Counted from the first letter of the stretch, positions 8,053 to 17,859 are shown. The stretch: DNA of 36,161 nucleotides from Candidatus Daviesbacteria bacterium (GCA_030648645.1 JAUSHL010000017.1:1-36161); one strand, 5' to 3'. Translations and numbers: made by a program. Notes: generated by a model not told the origin, from the letters alone.

Positions 8053-9600
8053 TTGCAGATTAAAAAGCTTGGAAAAATATTTGGCCATTTTATGAAAATA
8101 TATATTCTAATTTTTGTTTCTGTAATTTTATATTCGTTTATTGATCTTAAAAACCTTTTAGCCTCTTTTATTTTCTTAAACAATAAGTCAAATATAGGTA
8201 AAGACAGAACTGATTGTGCTAAAAAAGGAAATAAAATTATTATTCTTATTCCAGTATTAAGGGAGCAAGAAATAATAATTAAAAATCTAAATCTATTCAC
8301 GCGCTTAAAAGGTAATTATGAGTTGGTATATATAACAACTCAAAGGGAAGGATACGAAAAAGTAACAAAACTCAAAGATCTTAACGCACTCAAGCATAAA
8401 ATAAATACTACTGCCAATTTAGATAATTTCGTAGAACACTTCGTTGGTTTTTTCCCACATAGTTTAGCAATAAAGCTGTATAAAGAAAAAAATAGATTTG
8501 ATAATTATAATGATTATTGGGACCATATCCTTAATACATATAAAAATTTAAAAAATACAGCTGAGTTAATTGATGATTATATAAAAAATGAAAAAGTACG
8601 TTGCAAGCACGTCCGACGTATACATTATCCCTATGTCGACGGATTAATGTCCCATCAACTTAATTATGCAAGCAAAGAATTACTAAAAACGCACAATACA
8701 GAGTCGACTTATGTACTAATTTATAATGCTGACTCTGTGGTCGAAAATAGGGTTTTGGATAAATTCTTTGAAAAGATATCATCTGGTGAAACTGTGTTAA
8801 TGCAATCCTCTCTGTTTCTTGAGAATTATTTTTCCTTTTCTTCGAATTTGCGGGGATCGATATTAAAGTGTATCGCTCTCGCTCAAAGTCGTTGGACATT
8901 AATTCATGAAATGAGTAGGATTAATAGGCAATACAAAGGAGGAATACGTAGTATTTATGAGTCAGCGCATGTGGTTGGGCATGGTACATGCATAAGATTA
9001 GACGTCTTATTTGATGTTGGGGGATTTCCGGAAATATTTACGAATGAAGATTTACCGCTTGGATATTTTCTCTCTCTCGCCGGTAAAAAAATATGTCTTA
9101 TCCCAATCCTAGAAAATTCTGAATCGCCTACGACAATTAAGAGTGTAATTACACAATACACAACTTGGTTTTATGGAGCTATGGACTATTTTTCGTATTA
9201 CAACCATGCTGTTCAAAATTATAATACTTCTAAAACAAAGGCATTATTATGGGCAATAGTTAATTCTATCCGAGCAATGCTGTGGTTTCTTTCACCATGG
9301 ATATGGGTTTTTTTAATTTTTACTCCATTATTTTGGAGACATTATTTGTTATCGTTTTTTGCTGCTGGAATATTTTTATTTCACACAATTTTTATTTATT
9401 GGATAACTATTGAATTTATTAGCAATAACCCCCAAACTATTGGAAAAACGATTTTTCCAATCAAGTTCGAAAAAGGATTATTGATTGCGATACCACTCTC
9501 GTATATTATTTGGGGTATTGGACCAGTAAGATCAGTATTCTTCAGAATAAAGGCTAATCTGGCTGGAACAAAAGTCGATAAAAATAAGACTGAACGTTAA
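8053..9600 (+). CDS. Membrane-associated GT2-family glycosyltransferase (true start may be ATG at ~8092)
   Basis: IILIPVLREQE, NADSVVE, TNEDLPLGYFL, C-terminal TM helices. Confidence 0.8.
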   Translation: MQIKKLGKIFGHFMKIYILIFVSVILYSFIDLKNLLASFIFLNNKSNIGKDRTDCAKKGNKIIILIPVLREQEIIIKNLNLFTRLKGNYELVYITTQREGYEKVTKLKDLNALKHKINTTANLDNFVEHFVGFFPHSLAIKLYKEKNRFDNYNDYWDHILNTYKNLKNTAELIDDYIKNEKVRCKHVRRIHYPYVDGLMSHQLNYASKELLKTHNTESTYVLIYNADSVVENRVLDKFFEKISSGETVLMQSSLFLENYFSFSSNLRGSILKCIALAQSRWTLIHEMSRINRQYKGGIRSIYESAHVVGHGTCIRLDVLFDVGGFPEIFTNEDLPLGYFLSLAGKKICLIPILENSESPTTIKSVITQYTTWFYGAMDYFSYYNHAVQNYNTSKTKALLWAIVNSIRAMLWFLSPWIWVFLIFTPLFWRHYLLSFFAAGIFLFHTIFIYWITIEFISNNPQTIGKTIFPIKFEKGLLIAIPLSYIIWGIGPVRSVFFRIKANLAGTKVDKNKTER

Positions 9601-9617
9601 CTATAAAATATTAAAAT

Positions 9618-10328
9618 ATGTATCTTAATCTAATATTTCATCGTCTTGTAGAAAACGACAAGGACATTCGAAATATTTATGAATTAAATGTTAATCAGTT
9701 TATAGAGATTGTTAATTTGGTTAGAAAATTGAGTTCAAACCAAAATTGCAGTTTTGACAGTTATCGATTATATTTCGATGATGGTGATGATAGCTTTGTA
9801 TCAGTAGCTTTACAACATATTCCTGACAAAGAATTGTCAAATTGTGTATTAGCTATTCCAACTGACAATATAAATAAAGAGGGTTTTTTGTCAGCAAAAG
9901 ATCTAATTTTTCTTAAAAGACGTGGTGTGAAGATATCATCTCACAGTGTTTCACATTCAGCTCTAGCTTTTTATATTGGTCAGACTACTCAGCCAACACC
10001 CAAGGGTGGAATTTACAAAACAGCCCCATTTGGTCATACAAAAATCTTGACTTCACAAGAAATTCTATTCCAAATGTGTGAATCTAAAAAAATACTTATA
10101 AATATCATTGGAAAGGTGTCAGAATTTGTCTTGCCACATGGATGTTATAATGATGACGTCTTATCGATTAATAATAAAAATAAAATTTACCAAATCATAA
10201 GTACATGCGATAACTTTTTGGATGATGGATCAAGCTTGCGTCCTCGCATTCTAATTAGATTTGACATGACCGTATCAGAATTTCAAAATCTAATAAGTGA
10301 GCTCCATCCTTTGAAACAAAAAATATGA
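9618..10328 (+). CDS. Polysaccharide deacetylase-like (NodB fold)
   Basis: LYFDDGDDSF, ISSHSVSHSAL, FVLPHGCYND. Confidence 0.8.
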   Translation: MYLNLIFHRLVENDKDIRNIYELNVNQFIEIVNLVRKLSSNQNCSFDSYRLYFDDGDDSFVSVALQHIPDKELSNCVLAIPTDNINKEGFLSAKDLIFLKRRGVKISSHSVSHSALAFYIGQTTQPTPKGGIYKTAPFGHTKILTSQEILFQMCESKKILINIIGKVSEFVLPHGCYNDDVLSINNKNKIYQIISTCDNFLDDGSSLRPRILIRFDMTVSEFQNLISELHPLKQKI

Positions 10329-11518
10329 AAAATAGATTACACCCTAAGAGTCTCAAAGAATATGATAAAAATAAGATTTTCAATATAAATATTCCTAATG
10401 CAAGCTTTCTGTTTGTGACACATAATCGGTGTCCAAATTCTGATTTTACTCAAAATCCATTAACATGGGCTTTCGAAACACTCCTCGCAAACCATTTATC
10501 TTCAAAAATAACTGAGTGGTTGGTAATAAGCGATGGTTCAAGTGATTTTACTAAGGAAAATATTGATTGGCTGGCTAAAAGAAATATAATTAATATCAAG
10601 GCAATATATCATTCAACCAAGAAAGGATGTTCGTATAGACGTAGAGAGGGCATAGGATTATTAAATAATGACCTGTTCTTTATGGGGGATGATGACTGTT
10701 TGTTTAGAAAAGATTTTATTGGAGGCTCATTATCTACTTGGTTAAACTTAGCTAATTGCGATAATCGCATAAGTGTTTTGGCGCTCCCAGTCTTAGAAAT
10801 GCGTACTAGCTTTAAAGGGCGAATAGATAGATCAAAAGTCGGTAAAATTGAATATGAACAAGCGTGGTTCTATCATAATTTTGATAAAAAAGTTTACGAT
10901 GGTAAAATAATAATTTCTGACCCTTTTCCAATACAAACTTTTACAGGTGTATCGCTAAATAGTAAAAAGGCTTTTCTAAGTGCAGGCAACTTTTTGGATC
11001 TATCTTATTGGTCAAATGATTATTCAGAACATTTAGAAATATCTCGATCATTAGCTTTGTCAGGCTACTCAATGTATTATTTACCCAATATTTTCATTAG
11101 TGCTACACATATTCAGTGGGGTTCTAATCGAAAAGTCCTTCCAGAAAATGAAAAACAATTGATGTTTGAAGGGGTAGAAATTACTCTCAACCAGATCGAA
11201 AAAGCCTCTTGGCAATCTTCGTTAAGTGGCTGTCGCGTTCCTTCAAAAGATTTTGTAATTAATAGGGTTGGGAACTTTTTATCTTTTTATCTCAAAGTCA
11301 ATCCAAAATATGCACATACTTATGCAGTGAGAGAATTTGAATGTATTATTAATAATAAATCTACTTTAGGAATACCATCAGAAATTTTTTGTTTACCAAT
11401 TGAGCAACGTATTTATTTATGGAAAGAAGGGATTCGTAGAGGATTAGAAAATACTGAACAAATCACTGGAGTTTCATATCATGATTGGTATATTAACCTA
11501 ATGAACACCATTCCTTGA
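10325..11518 (+). CDS. GT2-family glycosyltransferase
   Basis: FLFVTHNRCPN, VISDGSSDFT, LFFMGDDDCLFRKDF; overlaps previous stop by 4 nt. Confidence 0.82.
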   Translation: MKNRLHPKSLKEYDKNKIFNINIPNASFLFVTHNRCPNSDFTQNPLTWAFETLLANHLSSKITEWLVISDGSSDFTKENIDWLAKRNIINIKAIYHSTKKGCSYRRREGIGLLNNDLFFMGDDDCLFRKDFIGGSLSTWLNLANCDNRISVLALPVLEMRTSFKGRIDRSKVGKIEYEQAWFYHNFDKKVYDGKIIISDPFPIQTFTGVSLNSKKAFLSAGNFLDLSYWSNDYSEHLEISRSLALSGYSMYYLPNIFISATHIQWGSNRKVLPENEKQLMFEGVEITLNQIEKASWQSSLSGCRVPSKDFVINRVGNFLSFYLKVNPKYAHTYAVREFECIINNKSTLGIPSEIFCLPIEQRIYLWKEGIRRGLENTEQITGVSYHDWYINLMNTIP

Positions 11519-11524
11519 AGATAT

Positions 11525-12331
11525 ATGCAAAATATATACACTGATTACCCTCATATAAATAAAATCATTAATTTCAATGGAGAAGAATGGTACCATAAAG
11601 CAGTTAAATCAAAAAACATCCAGTATAAGGAATTCATAATTCAGAATAAGCTATCAAAAACAGGGCATGTCCCAAAATGTATTAATTATAAAGATACTGG
11701 TTTCTTAGAACAAATGATTCAGGGAAAAACATTTTCTGAACTTATATCAATCACTCCAGTAATGCTTATCTCTCTATCTAAAACCTTGCTTAAATTGCAT
11801 AACTATTTAAATTGCAATAATTATGAAGATGCAATTGAGAAAACTATAAGAATAGAAAAGCGATATAAGCCAATTAATGTTTTAGAGCTTGTTGTGGCTG
11901 GCATGAGGAAAAGTGATCTATTAAAATTAGGCATTGACTATAATTTGATTTTCTTTATATCCAATAAGTTAGAAAATAAGATAAGAAATATCAATCACAA
12001 AATGACTTTGATTCACGGGGATGTGAGCCCTCAAAATGTTATCGTTACACCCAAGAAAAAAATTGTAATAGTTGATTGGACTGATTGTCGGATAGACGTT
12101 GGCTTATCTGATCTTTCACAGGCAATTCATTTAATGCATCTTAATGATGAGCAACAGTCAATGCTTCTAAAGTATTATCCCCACCCATTAAATTTTCCAC
12201 TATTTATTGAATTCCAGATTTTACTTCATTGCTTATATGATACAATCTCCAAACATTTAGCAAACAAGCCTATATTGCAAGAAAAATTAACATATGATCA
12301 AACTTTATCAAAAATATTAACTAGATTATGA
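11525..12331 (+). CDS. Phosphotransferase of the APH/choline-kinase superfamily
   Basis: LIHGDVSPQNVIV...IVDWTDCRID. Confidence 0.88.
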   Translation: MQNIYTDYPHINKIINFNGEEWYHKAVKSKNIQYKEFIIQNKLSKTGHVPKCINYKDTGFLEQMIQGKTFSELISITPVMLISLSKTLLKLHNYLNCNNYEDAIEKTIRIEKRYKPINVLELVVAGMRKSDLLKLGIDYNLIFFISNKLENKIRNINHKMTLIHGDVSPQNVIVTPKKKIVIVDWTDCRIDVGLSDLSQAIHLMHLNDEQQSMLLKYYPHPLNFPLFIEFQILLHCLYDTISKHLANKPILQEKLTYDQTLSKILTRL

Positions 12332-12948
12332 TTGCATTGACTTATTTGCATAATTTTTATAAAAATAAAACTCTTTCTAATCATATCCATTTAGAAGGCG
12401 GTACTGCCTTATCGTTGTTTTATAAGATCAATCGAAAATTCTCTAATGATTTAGATTTTTCGGTTGAAACCCTTATCGATTTAAGAAGATTTCAACAAGA
12501 GATCACTAAACCATTAGGCATTTTTTACAAAGCTAAAGTAATTGATGACGTTAAAATATGCATCTTAGATAGTAACAACTATACTATTCTTACGATAGAC
12601 TCATACTTAGCTGCATCGGAAAATTGTCAGTATGAAGAAGTCATGCTTGAGGGAATCACGCCCTGTGTAATACATTCATTGATTGATATTTTAGCTGAAA
12701 AACTATGTTGTATGATTGATCGGGATACCGAAAGAGATGTATATGACTCTGCTAAAATAATAAAATCTAGAGATATCTCTTTAAATGACCTAGCGACATT
12801 ATTTGAAAACAAACAAAAAGTAAAACAAGATGGTTATAATACATTAAGTCAATTTACAGAAAATTTATACAAAATTAAACAACAAAAAATAAACTGGGTT
12901 AGGCAAGGGGACAATTTAAATTATATTTATAAATACCTAAGTAATTAA
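12328..12948 (+). CDS. AbiEii/AbiGii-like nucleotidyltransferase
   Basis: HLEGGTALSLFYKINRKFSNDLDFSV (GG...D.D); overlaps previous stop by 4 nt. Confidence 0.85.
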   Translation: MIALTYLHNFYKNKTLSNHIHLEGGTALSLFYKINRKFSNDLDFSVETLIDLRRFQQEITKPLGIFYKAKVIDDVKICILDSNNYTILTIDSYLAASENCQYEEVMLEGITPCVIHSLIDILAEKLCCMIDRDTERDVYDSAKIIKSRDISLNDLATLFENKQKVKQDGYNTLSQFTENLYKIKQQKINWVRQGDNLNYIYKYLSN

Positions 12949-12978
12949 TTTAATAATTTAGTATCAAAATCAATAAAG

Positions 12979-13686
12979 ATGATAGTTGGAAATGCTTTAG
13001 AAGGTGAGTCATACGTTGGCAAGACATCATGTCTTGATATATTTAGAGGACCGCAAGATGAAGAAAGCCAAGAAATAGTTATAATACCGGAGTATTCAAC
13101 CGTTGGTGAGTTTGTCCCTTTTCCAAGAGAATCAATAGCAGATTTGGGGAAAGCTATTAGAAGAATAATTGAATTGGAACAAAGAAGGTCAGATTTTCTA
13201 GCTAACTTCCTGGCAAAAAAAATGATAAAGTACGTGTTCTTTGACCGTGGACTTATAAGTTGTATTGCATTTGAATATGCTGCTCAAAAAAATGGATCTC
13301 TAGGAAGTGCAATTGGTATGGCCGAGGCTTTTCAGCAAGCTTTAGATGATAAAACTATAATAGTTCCAAAGGGAATGATTCATCTCACGGCATCTCGTAG
13401 TACTATTGAAGCTCGAAGGGCTATTGATCGTCAAAAAGGAAAAGGTCCTATTATTAAATTTTTACAAGATGAAAATGTAAGGTCTGATATTGATTACGCC
13501 TTTAAGCTCTTTGGGGATTTTTTACCAGATCATTATTATTTATTGTGCGATACTGATAACAAAGATCCGAAGGAGATAAGCGCTTCGGTGTTACAATTCA
13601 TTAATGAACAAAAAAATGTTTTTAATGCAGACCCTCCTAACTATGTTTCTTATGCCGAAAAACTAACCATAAGACGACAACTTTGA
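12979..13686 (+). CDS. P-loop (deoxy)nucleoside/thymidylate-kinase-like protein
   Basis: GESYVGKTS P-loop-like motif, FFDRGLIS (DR[GS] motif). Confidence 0.65.
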   Translation: MIVGNALEGESYVGKTSCLDIFRGPQDEESQEIVIIPEYSTVGEFVPFPRESIADLGKAIRRIIELEQRRSDFLANFLAKKMIKYVFFDRGLISCIAFEYAAQKNGSLGSAIGMAEAFQQALDDKTIIVPKGMIHLTASRSTIEARRAIDRQKGKGPIIKFLQDENVRSDIDYAFKLFGDFLPDHYYLLCDTDNKDPKEISASVLQFINEQKNVFNADPPNYVSYAEKLTIRRQL

Positions 13687-13796
13687 AATAGAGTTAAATT
13701 AATCATTAGTAAAGAATCGTCACAAAAGGATAAGTCCTTGTTTATCTCGACATATATACGAAAATGTTTTAAACTAAAAAATATTCAAGATAATTT

Positions 13797-14663
13797 ATGA
13801 TATTTGATTCACATGTACATACCCATTACTCTCATGGAGACTCAGAAGTATACAGAGTTATTTTAGGGGCAATAAAAAAGAATATTCAGGGCGTTGGCTT
13901 TTCCGAACATTTTCATTATAACTATTTCTCTGATACTGGTTGGCCGACGATAAATGGGAATGAAGTTAAAGGCACAGTATCGGAAAATTTTCAGCTTTAT
14001 TATACCGCTGCTCAAAAAGCCAAGGAAGAATTCAAAGACAAAATTAACATTTTAGTTGGAGTTGAAATAGATTTTCTACCTGGAATAAATAAAAAAATAA
14101 AAGCAGCTATAGAAGAAAAAGTCTTTAAAGGAAAATCAAGTACCGATCAAAAAAAAGGCTATGAATTTGATTTTATCATGGGATCAACACACTTTCTCGG
14201 CCAACCTTTGAAGTATTTTACTGACTATAAAACTCAGGGAGAAGATTGGTTAATAAATGAATACTTTAATTCAATTGAAGAGGCTATTAAATCTAAATTA
14301 TTTGACATCATCGCACATCCTGAGCTAATAAAATATTACATAGATAAGAAATTCTCTGATTATCGTCAACGGATTGAAACCATTGTCAAACTTTTAGCTG
14401 AATATCAAGTTGCTGTGGACGTTAATACGGATTATCTACTTGATCCAAATGTGCATACAGTCGAAGTCAGTCGGATGAACCCAGGTGTTGAAATGATAAA
14501 GTTATGTCTAAAAAATAATATCCCTTTAGTCTTAGGGAGTGATGCACACAGGCCTGAAAAAATAGCATTAAATTTTGAACAAACTATTTTTTTCCTCAAA
14601 AAATTAGGAGTAAAGAAAATGTATTATATCCAGAATAGAAAACTCATTCCTTATAAGATTTAA
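13797..14663 (+). CDS. PHP-domain phosphoesterase (histidinol-phosphatase-like)
   Basis: DSHVHTHYSHGD, GFSEHFH, AHPELIKYY, LGSDAHRPE. Confidence 0.92.
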   Translation: MIFDSHVHTHYSHGDSEVYRVILGAIKKNIQGVGFSEHFHYNYFSDTGWPTINGNEVKGTVSENFQLYYTAAQKAKEEFKDKINILVGVEIDFLPGINKKIKAAIEEKVFKGKSSTDQKKGYEFDFIMGSTHFLGQPLKYFTDYKTQGEDWLINEYFNSIEEAIKSKLFDIIAHPELIKYYIDKKFSDYRQRIETIVKLLAEYQVAVDVNTDYLLDPNVHTVEVSRMNPGVEMIKLCLKNNIPLVLGSDAHRPEKIALNFEQTIFFLKKLGVKKMYYIQNRKLIPYKI

Positions 14664-14732
14664 TCAGAAGGATAAAAATAAGATAGGTTCTAAAACTGTT
14701 CAGAACAACCCATTGAATACCAGTGATCAGAA

Positions 14733-14784
14733 GATTAGCTGACTCTAGGCAATGTGTTTGAACCTATTATTTTGGTAAAAATTT
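14733..14784 (+). repeat. Direct repeat right of the glycan operon
   Basis: gctgactctaggcaatgtgtttgaacctattattttggtaaaa resembles 7421-7469. Confidence 0.65.
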
Positions 14785-14871
14785 TCTCTTGAGACATAAT
14801 AATTAAATTTTACACGTAATTCTAAGAATATTTCGAGATTTAGGTGAGTTTTTTAATTTGTCCTAGTAAGG

Positions 14872-14950
14872 AGAGTCGAACCTATATCACGGCTAAGAAA
14901 AACTTAAATATTAAAAAGGCGGATTAAAAATGAAGCTACAATCTTACTAT
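14872..14950 (+). repeat. Junction left-half repeat, copy 1
   Basis: agtcgaacctatatcacggctaagaaaaactt...ggcggattaaaaatgaagctacaatcttactat; partner at 17633-17711. Confidence 0.75.
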
Positions 14951-15030
14951 GAGCGGGAGTCGGTATTAGGGTCGGACTCCAAAACCTATTTAGTGATAGC
15001 TCTGAGGAGGCTAAATTACTAGCTTTTCAA
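14951..15030 (+). repeat. tRNA-Gly 3'-end-derived repeat, copy B (diverged core)
   Basis: GAGCGGGagtcgg tattAGGGTCGgACTCCAAAACCTATTTAgtGATAgCTCTGAGGAGGCTAAATTACTAGCTTTTCAA aligns with copy A. Confidence 0.78.
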
Positions 15031-15998
15031 TTAGGTATAGTTAGCAATAGTATTTGACTTATTCCTAATTCTATTTCTGGTTGTCTACGAAATAACCTAG
15101 ATTTAGGAATTTGAAGATTAGACTCTAGTAAATCAAGAATTGTTGAATCAATATTTTCATCAAATTTACGGGCAAAAAATGCATTACTTGCCAACAGGGA
15201 TGGAAAATCTTTTGTTATAAAGGTTTTCGGACGTAATTTAATTTTTCCGCTTGCGATTAAAGATTCCGTACTACTTGCTGTATTTTTTTTAGAGTAAGAC
15301 CTGGAATCCACATCTGGTATCCATACAATTGCTCTTTTATCATTATTTATGATTTTTCCTGTGTAATTAGTGTTCATTAAGACCGTTTGAAAGAATCCCT
15401 CGTCTGGTATAAGAGTATTTCTATAGAATTTTCTAAATTTTGCTACCTTAGGACTTGAGACTATAAATTCACAGCAATCTCTACTCAAGATTTTCCACTG
15501 ACCTCCAATATATGGTGTCATCTTTGGAAGAAAAAGTCTTTTAAATGGGGTACCTAAAAATCCATTATCTGATTCAGAAAAATAATTATTGATGCGATTT
15601 AAAGTAATGGGCCGCTCTTTTGCTTGATCAGCAACCAATAAATAGCTTTTTCCTATATTTTGGCTAAGAAAATCCCGTATAAACGACTGTGGCTTTAGCG
15701 GAAAATCCTGTCCACTAAGGTTAATAAAAAAATCCCATTTAGCACTTATCTTTAATAACTTTTTGATGCCTCTTAATTCAACATCAACCATACTATATCC
15801 ACCCCAAACTACATTCTGACTCTTTAGTAGTTGAGAGTTAGGAAAGTCTGCTAGAAAATTCAAGACTTCTTTGTATAAATCTCTACTAGCTCTCTTATCT
15901 ACATGCACCAAGTAATGATTCTTAGGGTCGTATATTGACCTAAAAAGCCTTTTGAACTGGTTAGGATACCTGTGTACTAAAATAAAATATGCAATCAT
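15027..15998 (-). CDS. Core-2/I-branching (GT14-like) beta-glycosyltransferase
   Basis: AYFILVHRYPNQFKRLFRSIYDPKNHYLVHVDKRA...WDFFINLSGQDFPLK. Confidence 0.88.
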   Translation of the reverse strand: MIAYFILVHRYPNQFKRLFRSIYDPKNHYLVHVDKRASRDLYKEVLNFLADFPNSQLLKSQNVVWGGYSMVDVELRGIKKLLKISAKWDFFINLSGQDFPLKPQSFIRDFLSQNIGKSYLLVADQAKERPITLNRINNYFSESDNGFLGTPFKRLFLPKMTPYIGGQWKILSRDCCEFIVSSPKVAKFRKFYRNTLIPDEGFFQTVLMNTNYTGKIINNDKRAIVWIPDVDSRSYSKKNTASSTESLIASGKIKLRPKTFITKDFPSLLASNAFFARKFDENIDSTILDLLESNLQIPKSRLFRRQPEIELGISQILLLTIPN

Positions 15999-16197
15999 AT
16001 GTTTTAAAAAATTGAACAGAACCTGTAGCAGGAAGTAAATTTGAGTTATAAAATAACTATTAAGCCTTCTTATTCGTTACTATATACTATTCAGGTCTAA
16101 TTAGATAGCGGTAAAAATAAACACTCTTTTTACTAAGGATAAACTATTTTTAATATATAATTAGTTTAAATTGTTCTAGCAATCTAAATACCTCTTG

Positions 16198-16324
16198 GAG
16201 CGGGTGAGGGAATTTCAGGCGTACTTCTAGATTTGTTTAATGACAACTCCGAAGAGGCAAAATTACTAGCTTTTCAACTGGAACTCTTAAAAAATCACTT
16301 GGGAGAAAATTTTTTCCTATCTTG
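16198..16324 (+). repeat. tRNA-Gly 3'-end-derived repeat, copy C (longest, uninterrupted)
   Basis: GAGCGGGTGAGGGaatttcaggcgtac...GAAGAGGCAAAATTACTAGCTTTTCAACTGGAACTCTTAAAAAATCAC. Confidence 0.82.
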
Positions 16325-16362
16325 AAAATAAAGTAACGGAGGTTGATAATTAGAATTAGATT

Positions 16363-16833
16363 ATGAATGATATTCTGTTGCAACAGGTTAAAGAACATTG
16401 GCAGCAACTCAGAGGTATGACTTACGATCTCCTCAACGATCTAAAAGAAGAAGATCTGAACAAAAAACTCCCATTTCCCGAATCACAAGATATAAAATAC
16501 CAATTTAACTGTATGATCGGAGCTCAGGAAAGTAATATTCCCGTAATTACAAAGGGAACTTGGGTAGGGTTTGCTTCCAGTTTAGATAATGAGAGCGAGA
16601 TAACCATTGAAAATATAAAGAAACACATGGAGGAGGCAGATAAGAAATTATTTAATGCCTTGGTAGGGGTTGATCTGCTTCATAAATTTGAGGACAGAAC
16701 AAGTCCGCTAACTAATTATATGGTTCTGGTGGAGCATGAATCGCACCATCAAGGGCAACTTATAAATTTTATTTATGCTTGTAATTTACCAATACCTAAA
16801 AGTTGGGCTGATAAGTGGGCTTTAAGTAGATAA
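16363..16833 (+). CDS. DinB-like four-helix bundle protein (DUF664 type)
   Basis: QQLRGMTYDLLNDL...LVEHESHHQGQLINFIY. Confidence 0.72.
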   Translation: MNDILLQQVKEHWQQLRGMTYDLLNDLKEEDLNKKLPFPESQDIKYQFNCMIGAQESNIPVITKGTWVGFASSLDNESEITIENIKKHMEEADKKLFNALVGVDLLHKFEDRTSPLTNYMVLVEHESHHQGQLINFIYACNLPIPKSWADKWALSR

Positions 16834-16842
16834 AATTAGCCC

Positions 16843-17574
16843 TTATTTTTTCCCTGTGAGTAGTTTACGCTTCGTTTCTCTAATAGCTATTTTAGGCAAT
16901 GTAGCTGAATTTTGATCCAAGTAATTAGCCACCTGATCTTTATGGTTTTTAATTAAATCTCTAAGCAACCAAGAGATTGCTTTAGTAATTAAAATATCTC
17001 GTTCCTCCTTTAACTTCTCAATATTCTCAAAGGCTATTTTTACTAACCTTGAATCATCTGATTGTTTAGCTGGTTTAGTCAAAAGAACAAGGCTAGCCCT
17101 TCTCTTGTGAATATCAGAATCTTTAACTAATTTCGTGAGTAATTTTTCCCATTCTTTCCAATTAGCAAGAATTTCTTTGGCATTAAAACTACTTTGACAC
17201 AAAGAATCAACTTCTCCCCAACCTTGTGCCCCAGTTAACCATTTATCCAAATATAGTGGATTAATCTGACATCTTTGATTGGGAAGATAATCTAAAAATT
17301 TCCCTCCTATACTTCTTTCGTTGTGTGACTGTCCAGTAAATAATGAGTCAAGCAGTATTAATAACTCATCCAATGGGATGTCTTGATGTTTTTTAACCCA
17401 TCCTTTAACGATTTCTCTTGTTTGAAAATTTGAAATATTGTAAATAGATTTGGGAGTACCCATATATTTTTGAAGATCAAAGTACCCACCATTTTTAGGA
17501 TTTGTAGCCTCTACTTTTTGTATTTCCTCTAAAATTTCTTGATGATATTTATTCATAACAACTGTAGTGTACAA
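16843..17574 (-). CDS. HEAT-repeat DNA alkylation repair-like protein (AlkC/AlkD superfamily)
   Basis: LLDSLFTGQSHNERSIGGKFLDYL, KRRASLVLLTK, KAISWLLRDLIKNH...AIRETKRKLL. Confidence 0.8.
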   Translation of the reverse strand: MYTTVVMNKYHQEILEEIQKVEATNPKNGGYFDLQKYMGTPKSIYNISNFQTREIVKGWVKKHQDIPLDELLILLDSLFTGQSHNERSIGGKFLDYLPNQRCQINPLYLDKWLTGAQGWGEVDSLCQSSFNAKEILANWKEWEKLLTKLVKDSDIHKRRASLVLLTKPAKQSDDSRLVKIAFENIEKLKEERDILITKAISWLLRDLIKNHKDQVANYLDQNSATLPKIAIRETKRKLLTGKK

Positions 17575-17632
17575 TATATCTATAATAATTATATTTTCAT
17601 AAATTTCAAATATTAATTATAACTGGTAAGTA

Positions 17633-17711
17633 TAGTCGAACTTATTTTGTGGCTAAGAAAGATTTGATTATCGAGTAGGCGGACTCAAAATGAGGCTAAC
17701 AATCTTGCTGT
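17633..17711 (+). repeat. Junction left-half repeat, copy 2
   Basis: agtcgaacttattttgtggctaagaaagattt...ggcggactcaaaatgaggctaacaatcttgctgt, similar to 14872-14950. Confidence 0.75.
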
Positions 17712-17826
17712 GAGCGGGAGACGCATTTTATATCAAACCCCTTTTCAATGAAATGCTAACTCATTTTATTAAATTCATGGAGATGTATCAAGTTGCTGAA
17801 GAAGAAAAAGGAAACGAAAATGCTTG
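17712..17826 (+). repeat. tRNA-Gly 3'-end-derived junction, copy D (diverged, different right side)
   Basis: GAGCGGGAG core directly following left-half repeat copy 2. Confidence 0.5.
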
Positions 17827-17859
17827 ACTTCCCCTATATAACCATATATAATCATATAC

